Shown here in pieces: positions 10,511-17,339 of a stretch of 23,735 nucleotides of DNA. Each line of letters opens with the position of its first letter. Within the stretch, counting starts at the first letter, position 1. The notes below the pieces were generated by a model. It had not been told where the DNA came from, did no database searches, and was given only the letters and a program-made list of their open reading frames with translations. Location: the NCBI GenBank assembly GCA_013695975.1, contig JACCZL010000897.1, positions 1 through 23,735 of the forward strand, read 5' to 3'. This DNA comes from Chloroflexota bacterium. Its GTDB lineage: Bacteria; Chloroflexota; UBA6077; JACCZL01. Made by a program: the position numbers and the translations under genes.

Positions 10511-10552
10511 CCCGCTCGAGTGACGCGCAGTAGAGTGCTGGTAGATCGAGCG
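10507..10552 (+). promoter_or_regulatory. Candidate promoter/operator of the RES-Xre toxin-antitoxin pair
   Basis: TTGACC (10507-10512, overlapping the clpB stop) and TAGAGT (10531-10536) are 18 bases apart, matching a sigma-70 promoter fairly well. CGCTCGA (10513-10519) is repeated inverted as TCGAGCG (10546-10552), flanking the -10 box. Inverted repeats around the promoter are what an autoregulating antitoxin would bind; that binding is inference. Confidence 0.45.
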
Positions 10553-10568
10553 CCGGAGGTGAAGCTGG

Positions 10569-10991
10569 ATGGCACGGTCGTTCGCTACGGTTGAGGCCTC
10601 CGGTGTCTCCGCGCCTGAGACGCTCTGGCGGGAGTACCTCGGTCCCCTCCTGAGCCTGAAGCAGGTCCAGGAGCGCCTGGCCCTGCCGACGCCACGTCGG
10701 GTGAGTGACTTGGCCCGGCGACGCCGGTTGCTCGGGCTCCCCACCCGCATGGATGGGCTGCTCTTCCCGGCCTTCCAGTTCAGCCAGGGCGGCGAACCAT
10801 ACACGATCCTGCCGCTGGTTCTCGAGACGCTCGAGCCGGCCGTCGCGACGCCCTACACGATTGCGTGCTGGTTCGTGACTCCCCAGCCTTCGCTCAACGG
10901 GCAGACGCCGGCGCGCTGGCTCAAACGAGGGTACGCCCCCGAACGAGTCGCCGAGGCCGCGCGGCTGAGCGCCGCTCGACTCGCCGAATAA
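10569..10991 (+). CDS. Antitoxin of RES-Xre type (MbcA/ParS/Xre toxin-binding-like)
   Basis: This is a 140-residue protein. The first half holds a short helix-turn-helix-like segment (LSLKQVQERLALPTPRRVSDLARRRRLLGL). The second half resembles the toxin-binding region of RES-partner antitoxins: LFPAFQF, then a linker, and ACWFVTPQPSLNGQTPARWLKRG. Such antitoxins bind and cap the RES-domain NAD-degrading toxin and repress their own promoter. GGAGGT ends 8 bases before the ATG at 10569, so the start is firm. The toxin gene follows 10 bases after the stop in the same direction, in the antitoxin-first order expected of these modules. It sits between clpB and hsp20-lon. Confidence 0.8.
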   Translation: MARSFATVEASGVSAPETLWREYLGPLLSLKQVQERLALPTPRRVSDLARRRRLLGLPTRMDGLLFPAFQFSQGGEPYTILPLVLETLEPAVATPYTIACWFVTPQPSLNGQTPARWLKRGYAPERVAEAARLSAARLAE

Positions 10992-11001
10992 GCCCCCTGG
11001 A

Positions 11002-11529
11002 TTGAGCCCGCTCCGTCAGCCCCCGCCGACCGCGGAGCTGAGCAGCTTTCCCGCGTGGCGGCTCGACCCGGCCGTCCCGCTGTTCCGAATCCACCAGCGG
11101 CATCACGATCCAATCTTCTGCGCATCGGGGCGCGTCGGACGCTTCAGCCTCCGCCGACCCCGAGGTACCCTCTACCTTGCCCTCAATCCGGCCGGTGCGT
11201 TGATCGAAGCGCTTCAGGACGTCCTCCCGCCCATGCCGACCGCTCTGCTCGGACGCGGCGAAGTTGATGCACGCGCGCTCTCGATCTTGCACGTCACCGC
11301 GCCCTTCACCCTCGCCGACTGCACGGTCGCGCATGCGGCCGCCTACGGTCTAACCGGCGAGATCCACTCCAGCACGCGCGCAGACCACGGGCGGACGCGG
11401 GCTTGGGCCGCCGCCTTCCATCGAGCCAGCTTCGGGGGTGTGCGCTACTTTGTTCGCCACGATCCGAGCCAGTCGTCGATCGGCATCGACTTCCGCCGCG
11501 CCGAGACGGCAGCGGGCGCAGCCATCTGA
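11002..11529 (+). CDS. RES-domain toxin, predicted NAD+-degrading
   Basis: This is a 175-residue RES-domain protein. Family landmarks are Arg29 in PLFRIHQ, Tyr58 in GTLYLALNP and Glu69 in GALIEAL. RES toxins characterised elsewhere (for example MbcT) deplete NAD+ in the absence of their antitoxin. The third family-naming residue, the Ser of the usual YxSR motif, appears as Val here (RYFVRHDPS, near residue 151), so activity should not be assumed. The start is the TTG at 11002. It is the only start codon between an in-frame TGA at 10966-10968 and the conserved region, and it has no strong ribosome site. Translation probably depends on coupling with the antitoxin gene 10 bases upstream. Confidence 0.82.
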   Translation: MSPLRQPPPTAELSSFPAWRLDPAVPLFRIHQRHHDPIFCASGRVGRFSLRRPRGTLYLALNPAGALIEALQDVLPPMPTALLGRGEVDARALSILHVTAPFTLADCTVAHAAAYGLTGEIHSSTRADHGRTRAWAAAFHRASFGGVRYFVRHDPSQSSIGIDFRRAETAAGAAI

Positions 11530-11566
11530 GCGCACTGGACTTCGAGGGGGCGGTCGTCGCCCGTCG

Positions 11567-11754
11567 TATAATGGGGTCGGGAGGGCCGAGCGATGGCGGT
11601 GCGGGGGGGCGTCCGTTTCAGGGCCGACGACATCTGGGACATGCCACAGGATGGCAAGCGCTAAGGGCCCTCCCCTCGTCGCGCTCGCGACTCGCGGGAC
11701 GGTATGGGCGCCGCACAGCGTAGGGAGACAAGCCCCAGGGGTGGAGGCCGAACG
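11567..11754 (+). promoter_or_regulatory. hsp20-lon promoter -10 box and long structured 5' leader
   Basis: A consensus TATAAT lies at 11567-11572, although no good -35 stands 16-19 bases upstream. Transcription would begin near 11580, leaving a leader of about 175 bases before hsp20. At its start GGGAGGGCC (11579-11587) is the exact inverse of GGCCCTCCC (11666-11674). The CCTCCCCT at 11669-11676 could instead pair, with one mismatch, with AGGGGTGG at 11737-11744, which touches the hsp20 ribosome site GGAGG (11743-11747). A second perfect short hairpin, GTCGCG/CGCGAC, lies at 11678-11691. A seven-codon mini-frame (ATG 11641 to TAA) also lies in the leader. Mutually exclusive pairing near a ribosome site would suit heat-sensitive control, but this is inference. 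Confidence 0.4.
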
Positions 11755-12192
11755 ATGCGCTACCGACGACTGAGCTACCGCTACGCGGTGGTACTGGGCT
11801 CCGGCGGCTTGCCGAGCGGTGCGCGGACGCCGGGCGATCCGTGGCGCACTGATCGCCAGCAGGTAACCCTAGCCCAGCCGAGCTGGTGTCCACCGGCCGA
11901 TGTTTACGAGAGCCAGTCGACCGTCACCGTCACGATCGAGCTGGCCGGCGTCGACCAGGACCAGCTCGAGGCGCTCCTGTTCCAGGACGCGGTCGTGGTC
12001 GAGGGGCAGCGGCGCCTGCCGCCGGCCGAAGGAGGCGGCGTCTATCACGCCGCCCAGATTCGCCAGGGGCCCTTCCGGCTCGAAGTCCCCTTGCCAGTCC
12101 CGATCGATCCGGACCAGGTCGAGGCGCACTACGACGGCGGGCTGCTCCGCATCACCTTCGTGAAAGCAGACAGGAGACAGTCCGGATGGTAG
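11755..12192 (+). CDS. Small heat-shock protein, Hsp20/alpha-crystallin family
   Basis: This is a 145-residue protein with an alpha-crystallin domain over about residues 45-140. The strands VTVTIELAGVDQDQLEALL and DAVVVEGQRR, and the terminal motif YDGGLLRITFVKA (the conserved GxLxIxxxK-type strand), are readable. Small heat-shock proteins hold unfolding proteins for later rescue by DnaK and ClpB; clpB lies just upstream. GGAGG (11743-11747) at 7 bases from ATG 11755 fixes the start. The classic C-terminal IxI/V tail is not evident; the protein ends RRQSGW shortly after the domain. Its last 7 bases overlap the start of lon, so the two are likely cotranslated. Confidence 0.92.
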   Translation: MRYRRLSYRYAVVLGSGGLPSGARTPGDPWRTDRQQVTLAQPSWCPPADVYESQSTVTVTIELAGVDQDQLEALLFQDAVVVEGQRRLPPAEGGGVYHAAQIRQGPFRLEVPLPVPIDPDQVEAHYDGGLLRITFVKADRRQSGW

Positions 12193-14726
12193 CCCAGCCA
12201 GAAGCGCCAGCCCTCGCGACGCCGACGATCCCGGAACACCTCCCCATCGTGCCGCTGCGCGGCGGAACGGTCGTCTTTCCCCTGGCGGTGCTCCCCCTTC
12301 TGGTCGGCCAGGAGCGCTCGGTCCGTACCGTCGACGACGTCATGCGCGGCGACCGAATGATTGGCCTCGTCGCCCAGCGGCCCGACGCACCGGACGCGCC
12401 CGGACCCGAGCACCTCTACCAGATCGGCACGGCCGCCGTGATCCACCAGCTTCGGCGTGCTTCGGACGGCACCCTCCAACTGCTGGTCCAGGGCATCGAG
12501 CGGATCCGCGTGCTCGACTTCAGCCAGACCGAGCCCTACCTGGTCGCGCGCGTTGAGCCGGCCCCCGACCAGGCCGCGCCGGCGGTCGAGGCCGAAGGAC
12601 TGCGGCGGGCAGTGGTCGATCTGTTTCGACGGGTGGTCGAGCTGGTCGACGAGCTGCCCGGCGAGCTGGTTTACGCGGCCGAAGGGCTAGCCGACCCTCG
12701 CCAGGTGGCCTACCTGGTCGCGTCAACGGTCCCGCTGGCGGCCGCTGCGCGCCAGGAGCTGCTGGAGCTGGACCCGCTCGACGCCAAGCTCAGGCGGCTG
12801 GTCGAGCTGCTCCAGCACGAGCTGGCCGTCCGCGAGCTGGGCCAGAAGATCACCACCGAGACGCGTGAGCGGATGTCGAAGGCCCAGCGCGAGTACTTCC
12901 TGCGCGAGCAGCTCAGGGCAATCCAACAGGAGCTGGGCGAGAACGCGGACCAGCCGGAGCTGGCCGATCTGCGCCGTCAGATCGACGAAGCGAGCTTGCC
13001 CGAGGAGGCCCGGCGCGAGGCCGAGCGGGAGCTGGGCCGCCTGTCGAGCGTCCCCCAGGCCTCGCCGGAGCACGGCATCATCCGGACCTACCTGGAATGG
13101 ATGGCGACGCTCCCCTGGCAGAGGCTGACCGGCGGCGAGATCGACGTCGCGCGCGCCCGCGAGGTGCTCGACGAGGACCACTACGATCTCGACAAGATTA
13201 AGGATCGGATCCTCGAGTACCTGGCGGTCAAGAAGCTGCGTCAGGACCGTCTGACCCGCTCCGAGACAATCGAGCCGATCGAGGGCGGGGACGGCGAGGT
13301 CGAGGAGACTCCCGAGCCAAACTGGCGCTCGGAGACCGACACCGACCGAACGGCCCGCGAGCCGATCCTCTGCTTCGTCGGCCCGCCGGGCGTCGGCAAG
13401 ACCAGCCTCGGCCAGTCGATCGCTCGGGCGCTCGGGCGAAAGTTCGTCCGCATCTCGCTCGGCGGAATCCACGACGAGGCCGAGATCCGCGGCCACCGAC
13501 GGACCTACATCGGGGCGCTGCCCGGCCGCGTCGTTCAGGGCATCCGGCGAGCCGAGGCCAAGGACCCGGTCTTCATGCTCGACGAGATCGACAAGGTCGG
13601 CGCCGACTGGCGCGGCGACCCATCGTCGGCCCTGCTCGAGGTGCTCGATCCGGCCCAGAACCACGCCTTCATCGACAACTACCTCGGGGTTGGCTTCGAC
13701 CTGTCCCAGGTCCTGTTCATCACCACTGCCAATACCCTCGACACGATCCCCGCACCGCTACGCGACCGCATGGAGGTGCTCCAGCTCTCGGGCTACACCG
13801 ACGAGGAGAAGGTCCAGATCGCCGAGAAGTACCTGGTCCCGAAGCAGGTCCGCGCCCACGGCCTGACGCCCGAGGAGCTCCAGTTCGACGCGGACGCGAT
13901 CCGCGCGATCATCCGCGGCTACACCCGCGAAGCGGGCGTCCGCAACCTCGACCGCGAGATCGCCAGCGTCTGCCGCAAGGCCGCTCGAGAGGTGGCCGAA
14001 GGCCGAACCGAGCTACCCCGAGTGACTCCCCAGCAGGTCGAGAGCTACCTCGGACGCCCCCACTTCTTCGACGAGGTGGCCGAGCGGACCGAGCGCCCGG
14101 GTGTCGCGACCGGTCTGGCCTGGACCCCAGCCGGCGGCGATGTCCTGTTCGTCGAGGCGACGATGATGCCCAGCCAGGAGGAGCGGCTGATCCTGACCGG
14201 TATGCTCGGCGACGTGATGCGGGAGAGCGCCCAGGCCGCCCTCTCCTACGTCCGCTCGAACGCCGAGCGGCTGGGCATCGACCCGACCATCTTCGAGGGC
14301 AAGACGGTCCACCTCCACGTGCCGGCCGGCGCCATCCCCAAGGACGGCCCTTCGGCCGGCGTGACGATGGCGACGGCGCTGACGTCGCTCGCCAGCGGAC
14401 GGCCAGTCCGCTCGAACCTGGCGATGACCGGCGAAATCACCCTCCGTGGCAAGGTCCTGCCGGTCGGCGGCATCAAGGAAAAGATCCTGGCGGCCCACCG
14501 CGCTGGCGTCACCCGAGTGATCCTCCCCCGCCGCAACGAGCGCGACCTCGAAGACGTCCCGTCCGAGCTGCGCCAGGAGCTGGAGCTGATCTTCGCGGAC
14601 GAAGCCGAAGCGGTGCTCGCGCTGGCGCTCGAAGACTCGGCCAGTGTGTCGGACGAGCCGGCCTCACCAGAGAGGCGGTCAGGAGCTCAGCAAACGCCGG
14701 TGGCGGCGCGCGAGCAAGAAGAATAG
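12186..14726 (+). CDS. lon: ATP-dependent Lon protease
   Basis: This 846-residue protein has the full Lon layout: an N-terminal substrate-binding domain starting at HLPIVPLRGGTVVFP, a helical region with KAQREYFLREQLRAIQQELGE, an AAA+ module with Walker A GPPGVGKT (399-406) and Walker B VFMLDEIDK, and a C-terminal protease domain with the Ser723-Lys766 dyad (KDGPSAG and GGIKEK, spaced as in E. coli Ser679-Lys722). It degrades misfolded and regulatory proteins, classically including antitoxins. An acidic insert of about 35 residues (around 355-392) lies just before the Walker A strand. The ATG at 12186 has AGGAG 9 bases upstream, inside the end of hsp20; the two genes overlap by 7 bases. The C-terminal tail (about 40 residues) is acidic and low complexity. 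Confidence 0.97.
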   Translation: MVAQPEAPALATPTIPEHLPIVPLRGGTVVFPLAVLPLLVGQERSVRTVDDVMRGDRMIGLVAQRPDAPDAPGPEHLYQIGTAAVIHQLRRASDGTLQLLVQGIERIRVLDFSQTEPYLVARVEPAPDQAAPAVEAEGLRRAVVDLFRRVVELVDELPGELVYAAEGLADPRQVAYLVASTVPLAAAARQELLELDPLDAKLRRLVELLQHELAVRELGQKITTETRERMSKAQREYFLREQLRAIQQELGENADQPELADLRRQIDEASLPEEARREAERELGRLSSVPQASPEHGIIRTYLEWMATLPWQRLTGGEIDVARAREVLDEDHYDLDKIKDRILEYLAVKKLRQDRLTRSETIEPIEGGDGEVEETPEPNWRSETDTDRTAREPILCFVGPPGVGKTSLGQSIARALGRKFVRISLGGIHDEAEIRGHRRTYIGALPGRVVQGIRRAEAKDPVFMLDEIDKVGADWRGDPSSALLEVLDPAQNHAFIDNYLGVGFDLSQVLFITTANTLDTIPAPLRDRMEVLQLSGYTDEEKVQIAEKYLVPKQVRAHGLTPEELQFDADAIRAIIRGYTREAGVRNLDREIASVCRKAAREVAEGRTELPRVTPQQVESYLGRPHFFDEVAERTERPGVATGLAWTPAGGDVLFVEATMMPSQEERLILTGMLGDVMRESAQAALSYVRSNAERLGIDPTIFEGKTVHLHVPAGAIPKDGPSAGVTMATALTSLASGRPVRSNLAMTGEITLRGKVLPVGGIKEKILAAHRAGVTRVILPRRNERDLEDVPSELRQELELIFADEAEAVLALALEDSASVSDEPASPERRSGAQQTPVAAREQEE

Positions 14727-14753
14727 CGGCGCCTCGACGCCGACCTACGTCCT

Positions 14754-14996
14754 ATGGTCAACTCCGCTGTGGTCGTCCCGAGAGATGAGCTTTCGGAGTT
14801 CTGTCGCCGACGCCACATCCGCTGGCTCGCGTTCTTCGGATCCGTGCTGACCGATGAGTTTCGGTCGGACAGCGACATCGACATCCTGGTGGAGTTCGCG
14901 CCGGGGCACACGCCAGGGCTCGCCATTGTCGATGTTGAAGACGAGCTTTCGGCGCTCCTCGGCGGTCGCAAGAGGGATGACCGCTCGGCATTGTAG
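14754..14996 (+). CDS. Short MNT-type nucleotidyltransferase domain protein (possibly truncated)
   Basis: This 80-residue protein carries the minimal nucleotidyltransferase signature: FFGSVLTDEF (Gly29-Ser30) and SDSDIDILVEF (Asp41 and Asp43), followed by a helix VEDELSALLG. A third acidic residue may be Asp75 in RKRDD, in the place of the usual KVDL strand. Relatives are about 95-110 residues, so roughly 15-20 C-terminal residues appear lost after a TAG at 14994-14996, and the local sequence near the end is poor. MNT proteins pair with HEPN toxins, and some AMPylate them. Here the only HEPN-like sequence is the broken one at 15890-16221, separated by a ParE module. No clear ribosome site precedes ATG 14754. 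It may be functional or a remnant. Confidence 0.65.
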   Translation: MVNSAVVVPRDELSEFCRRRHIRWLAFFGSVLTDEFRSDSDIDILVEFAPGHTPGLAIVDVEDELSALLGGRKRDDRSAL

Positions 14997-15208
14997 CCCT
15001 CGCCGCCTCGGTCGCCGCGGCACAGCGCCGCATCCCGCTCGATGTCACCAGTCAGTGCGCGGAGTCGACCCGAAGGGGGGCCTACCCAGCCGGCTTGACC
15101 GTCCGAGTCGGCGATGGCGATTCGGCGTCGTCCCTGTCGACGAGCACGGGGCGTGGTATCAGTCCTCGGAAGCCACTCCACGCCGAGCGAGCAGCAAGAG
15201 CGGCGAGC
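14997..15208. other. Non-coding gap between MNT gene and ParE remnant
   Basis: No frame continues the MNT domain after its stop, and no motif or repeat stands out on either strand. Confidence 0.35.
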
Positions 15209-15522
15209 CTATCCGAGATCCCACGACTCTGGCGGGAGACGACCGAGCAAGTCTCTGCTCCCGTGGACGACCGCCAGGATGTCGAGGCGCCGTCCAGGAG
15301 ACGATAGACGACGCGGTAGTTGCCGATGATCAACTCGCGGACTGCCTCGTCGCGATACTCGGGCACGACTCGGCCGACTCTCGGATAGCGGCGGAGGGTC
15401 CGCACTCCCGCCACAATCCGCTGGGCAAGCGCCGTCGCGGAGGTTGGCGAATCCCGCCGGATGTACTCGACGATCTCTTCGAGATCCTCCCGAGCGCCTA
15501 CCGTCCAGTGGACCGAAGCCAC
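15209..15522 (-). pseudogene. ParE/RelE-superfamily toxin broken by a 1-base frameshift
   Basis: The frame from GTG 15522 gives a good ParE-like sequence: VHWTVGAREDLEEIVEYI, then RTLRRYPRVGRVVPEY, then ELIIGNYRVVYRL. It then turns into nonsense after LLDG. The expected ending is in the neighbouring frame, DILAVVHGSRDLLGRL, which runs on to a stop at 15209-15211. The switch maps to about 15285-15286, where adding one base restores a continuous protein reading roughly LLDGAVDILAVVHG. ParE toxins bind gyrase and RelE relatives cleave mRNA; this one most resembles ParE. As assembled, the product would be a fusion with a wrong tail, so it is probably inactive, or the base is a sequencing error. 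Its start overlaps the antitoxin gene by 25 bases. Confidence 0.75.
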
Positions 15523-15698
15523 TCGGAGACACTCCGCTCGACCTCGTCGTGGGGGATCGTCCTACCCTCGTCCGACTCCCTCAGACCGCGATCCACCCGC
15601 TGGCGAAAGTACAGCGCGTAGATGATGTCCTCGACGGACGCGTCGTCAGGCAGATCCTCGATGATCCGCAGCGCCGCTTGCTTGCTGTTGCCTGACAT
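15498..15698 (-). CDS. Antitoxin-like small protein paired with the ParE toxin
   Basis: This is a 66-residue protein. It reads MSGNSKQAALRIIEDLPDD, then ASVEDIIYALYFRQRVDRGL, then a short charged region with IPHDEVERSVSEWL. This layout (a conserved E-x-LPDDAS-x-EDIxYxLY patch and an EV...L end) is typical of small antitoxins encoded just before ParE/RelE toxins. On the minus strand GGAGG lies about 8 bases before ATG 15698, so the start is firm; a longer upstream frame to 15773 is rejected because its extra residues are unconserved in appearance. The gene is intact, while its toxin partner is frameshifted, a common state since antitoxins are harmless alone. The two overlap by 25 bases. Confidence 0.75.
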   Translation of the reverse strand: MSGNSKQAALRIIEDLPDDASVEDIIYALYFRQRVDRGLRESDEGRTIPHDEVERSVSEWLRSTGR

Positions 15699-15889
15699 CG
15701 TCTCTGCCTCCGTGACGCCCAGTGACGTCGACCTACTCGGTGCGCCAGCGGCGTTCTCCTTGACGCCGCGCACGGTGAGCGCCCTGAGTCACGGGTATCG
15801 TACTGCTACAGGCGCTCGGACGCGCGACGCGACACCATCACAGATCGACTCGATCCAGCCGAACGCGGCAGATCAGCGGCAGGCCCACC

Positions 15890-16221
15890 CGAATCGTCAC
15901 TGTCGCTGGCAACCAGGCCGCCCGGTACACCCTGGAGGCAGCGTCTCGCAGCGCCGTCAGCCGCGCGTACTATGCCGCGTTCTGCCATGCGCGCAACTAC
16001 GCCCGGACCTACCTCGGCTACCGGCCGATGGGGACAGCAGCCGACCATGTCAGCCTCCGCCGCCACCTCGGCCGGCACGGTCAGTTCAGGATCGCCCGCC
16101 GACTCGATGACCTACGAACCTGGCGGAATCTGTGTGTTACGAGGATGCTGTGCAGAACCTGTCGCTCATCCTCCGCAACGCGCTCCCCGCGGCCCGCGAC
16201 GTGGTCGAGACGCTCGTCTGA
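15890..16221 (+). pseudogene. HEPN-like domain gene remnant, frameshifted
   Basis: The plus strand encodes AGNQAARYTLEAASRSAVS, then RAYYAAFCHARNYARTYLGY, then DDLRTWRNLC, a helical pattern with the SRAYYAAF and RxWRN(x)C(D)Y hallmarks of a HEPN-like family. The sequence then continues correctly only in another frame (YEDAVQNLSLILRNALP to a TGA at 16219-16221). The break is at about 16136-16137: one base appears missing inside TGTGTTAC. No start codon precedes the conserved part in its frame, so the 5' end is also lost or altered. HEPN proteins are typically RNase toxins or defence components, and this region sits with MNT and ParE remnants. Whether the gene is dead or the assembly is one base short cannot be told here. 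Confidence 0.65.
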
Positions 16222-16318
16222 AACTCCATCTCGACGACGGGCCGGACGTCAGCTCTGCCCGCTGGAACCAGAGCCCTGACGCCGCTGTTATGATGCGGTT
16301 GTGGATGGTAACGCTAGC

Positions 16319-16411
16319 ATGAGCCCCGCTGAGCACATCGAGCAGCGCGATCGTCTCCTGTCCGAGGGCAAGGATCAGCAAGCCCTCGATTTCGCCGCAC
16401 GCACGGCATAG
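16319..16411 (+). CDS. Possible 30-residue small protein or N-terminal remnant
   Basis: ATG 16319 opens a 30-residue frame (MSPAEHIEQRDRLL, then SEGKDQQALDFAARTA) ending at TAG 16409-16411, 9 bases before the DUF6282 gene. It is hydrophilic and helical, unlike the Arg/Pro-rich noise of shadow frames. A TATGAT (16289-16294) lies upstream as a possible -10 box, but there is no clear ribosome site. It may be the preserved N-terminus of a longer protein associated with the HEPN-like gene just upstream, or a leader peptide. No function can be assigned. Confidence 0.35.
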   Translation: MSPAEHIEQRDRLLSEGKDQQALDFAARTA

Positions 16412-16420
16412 GCGGACATC

Positions 16421-17299
16421 ATGCCAGAGGCACGTCGACTCCTCGAGGGCGCCGTGGACACCCACGTCCACAGCGCGCCGGACCTGATCGAGCGGAAGCT
16501 CGACGACTTCGAGGTGGCCCGCCAGGCCCGCGAGCGGGGCATGACGGCCGTCGTCCTGAAGAACCATTTCTTGAGCACTGCCCTCCGTGTCAAGCTGGTC
16601 GAGCAGCAGGTACCCGGTGTCCGCGTACTCGGGTCGATCGTCCTGAATCGGCCCATGGGCGGGATGAACCCGTGGGTGGTCGAGGCCGCCGCCCGCGGTG
16701 GTGCGAGCGTCGTCTGGCTGCCGACGGCCCACGCCGAAAACCAGCTCGCCCACGAGTCCCGCCCGGGCAATCCGCCCCATCCGGCCGCCATGCAGCTCGC
16801 CGGGCGCGACCCCGCCGTGCCCGTCTTCGGGCCGGACGGCGAACTGACGGCGGACGCCGTCGCGGTGCTCGAGATCGTCCGCGATCGTGGCCTCGTCCTG
16901 GCGACCGGCCACCTCGCGCCGGACGAAGTGGACCGCCTGACCGTCCGCGCCCGCGGGATGGGACTTCGGAAGATCGTCCTGACCCACCCCGACCTGCCGG
17001 CGATCGATATGCCCGTTGAGCTGCAGCGGCGGCTCGCCGAGCGCGGCGTCTTCTTCGAGCGGACCTTCAACGTCACCACCCCACCGTACGCGGCGCTGAC
17101 GATCGCCGAGCTGGCAGCGCGGATACGCGAGGTCGGCCCCGCCAGCACGATCCTGGCGACCGACTTCGGCCAGCCCCACAACGCGCCGCCGGCCGAGGGG
17201 CTCGAAACCTACGTCGCCGGCCTGCTCGACAACGGCTTCTCGGCCGACGAGATCCGCCCGATGGTCGGCGAGCACGCCCGGGCGCTGCTGGACGTCTGA
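16421..17299 (+). CDS. DUF6282 family protein, amidohydrolase-like metal-dependent fold
   Basis: This is a 292-residue protein. Its start GAVDTHVHSAPDLIERK gives metal-ligand-like Asp13, His15 and His17, as in amidohydrolase or PHP TIM-barrel enzymes. Further candidate ligands lie in LKNHFLST, LATGHLAPDEVD, VLTHPDLPAIDMP and ATDFGQPHNAPPAEGLETYV. This ordered set of His/Asp strand ends matches the DUF6282 family, whose substrate is not established. ATG 16421 follows a weak GGCGGA site. The sulfatase gene begins 40 bases after its stop in the same direction, so the two probably form an operon acting on one substrate, but which is unknown. No signal peptide is present, so it is cytoplasmic. Confidence 0.8.
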   Translation: MPEARRLLEGAVDTHVHSAPDLIERKLDDFEVARQARERGMTAVVLKNHFLSTALRVKLVEQQVPGVRVLGSIVLNRPMGGMNPWVVEAAARGGASVVWLPTAHAENQLAHESRPGNPPHPAAMQLAGRDPAVPVFGPDGELTADAVAVLEIVRDRGLVLATGHLAPDEVDRLTVRARGMGLRKIVLTHPDLPAIDMPVELQRRLAERGVFFERTFNVTTPPYAALTIAELAARIREVGPASTILATDFGQPHNAPPAEGLETYVAGLLDNGFSADEIRPMVGEHARALLDV

Positions 17300-17339
17300 G
17301 CGGAGCGGGCGCGAGCGACACGAGCAGATGGGGGAGCTG

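Noticed and set aside
11886..12185. 100-codon extension upstream of lon
   Set aside because: Overlaps hsp20 in another frame and is Arg/Ala/Pro-rich; Lon's usual N-terminus follows ATG 12186 with a ribosome site.
12723..13664. 313-codon minus-strand frame inside lon
   Set aside because: Antisense shadow caused by GC-rich codon bias; the sense strand is unmistakably Lon.
15082..15208. C-terminal extension of the ParE frame beyond the frameshift
   Set aside because: Sequence after LLDG in that frame has no toxin-like features; the true tail lies in the neighbouring frame.
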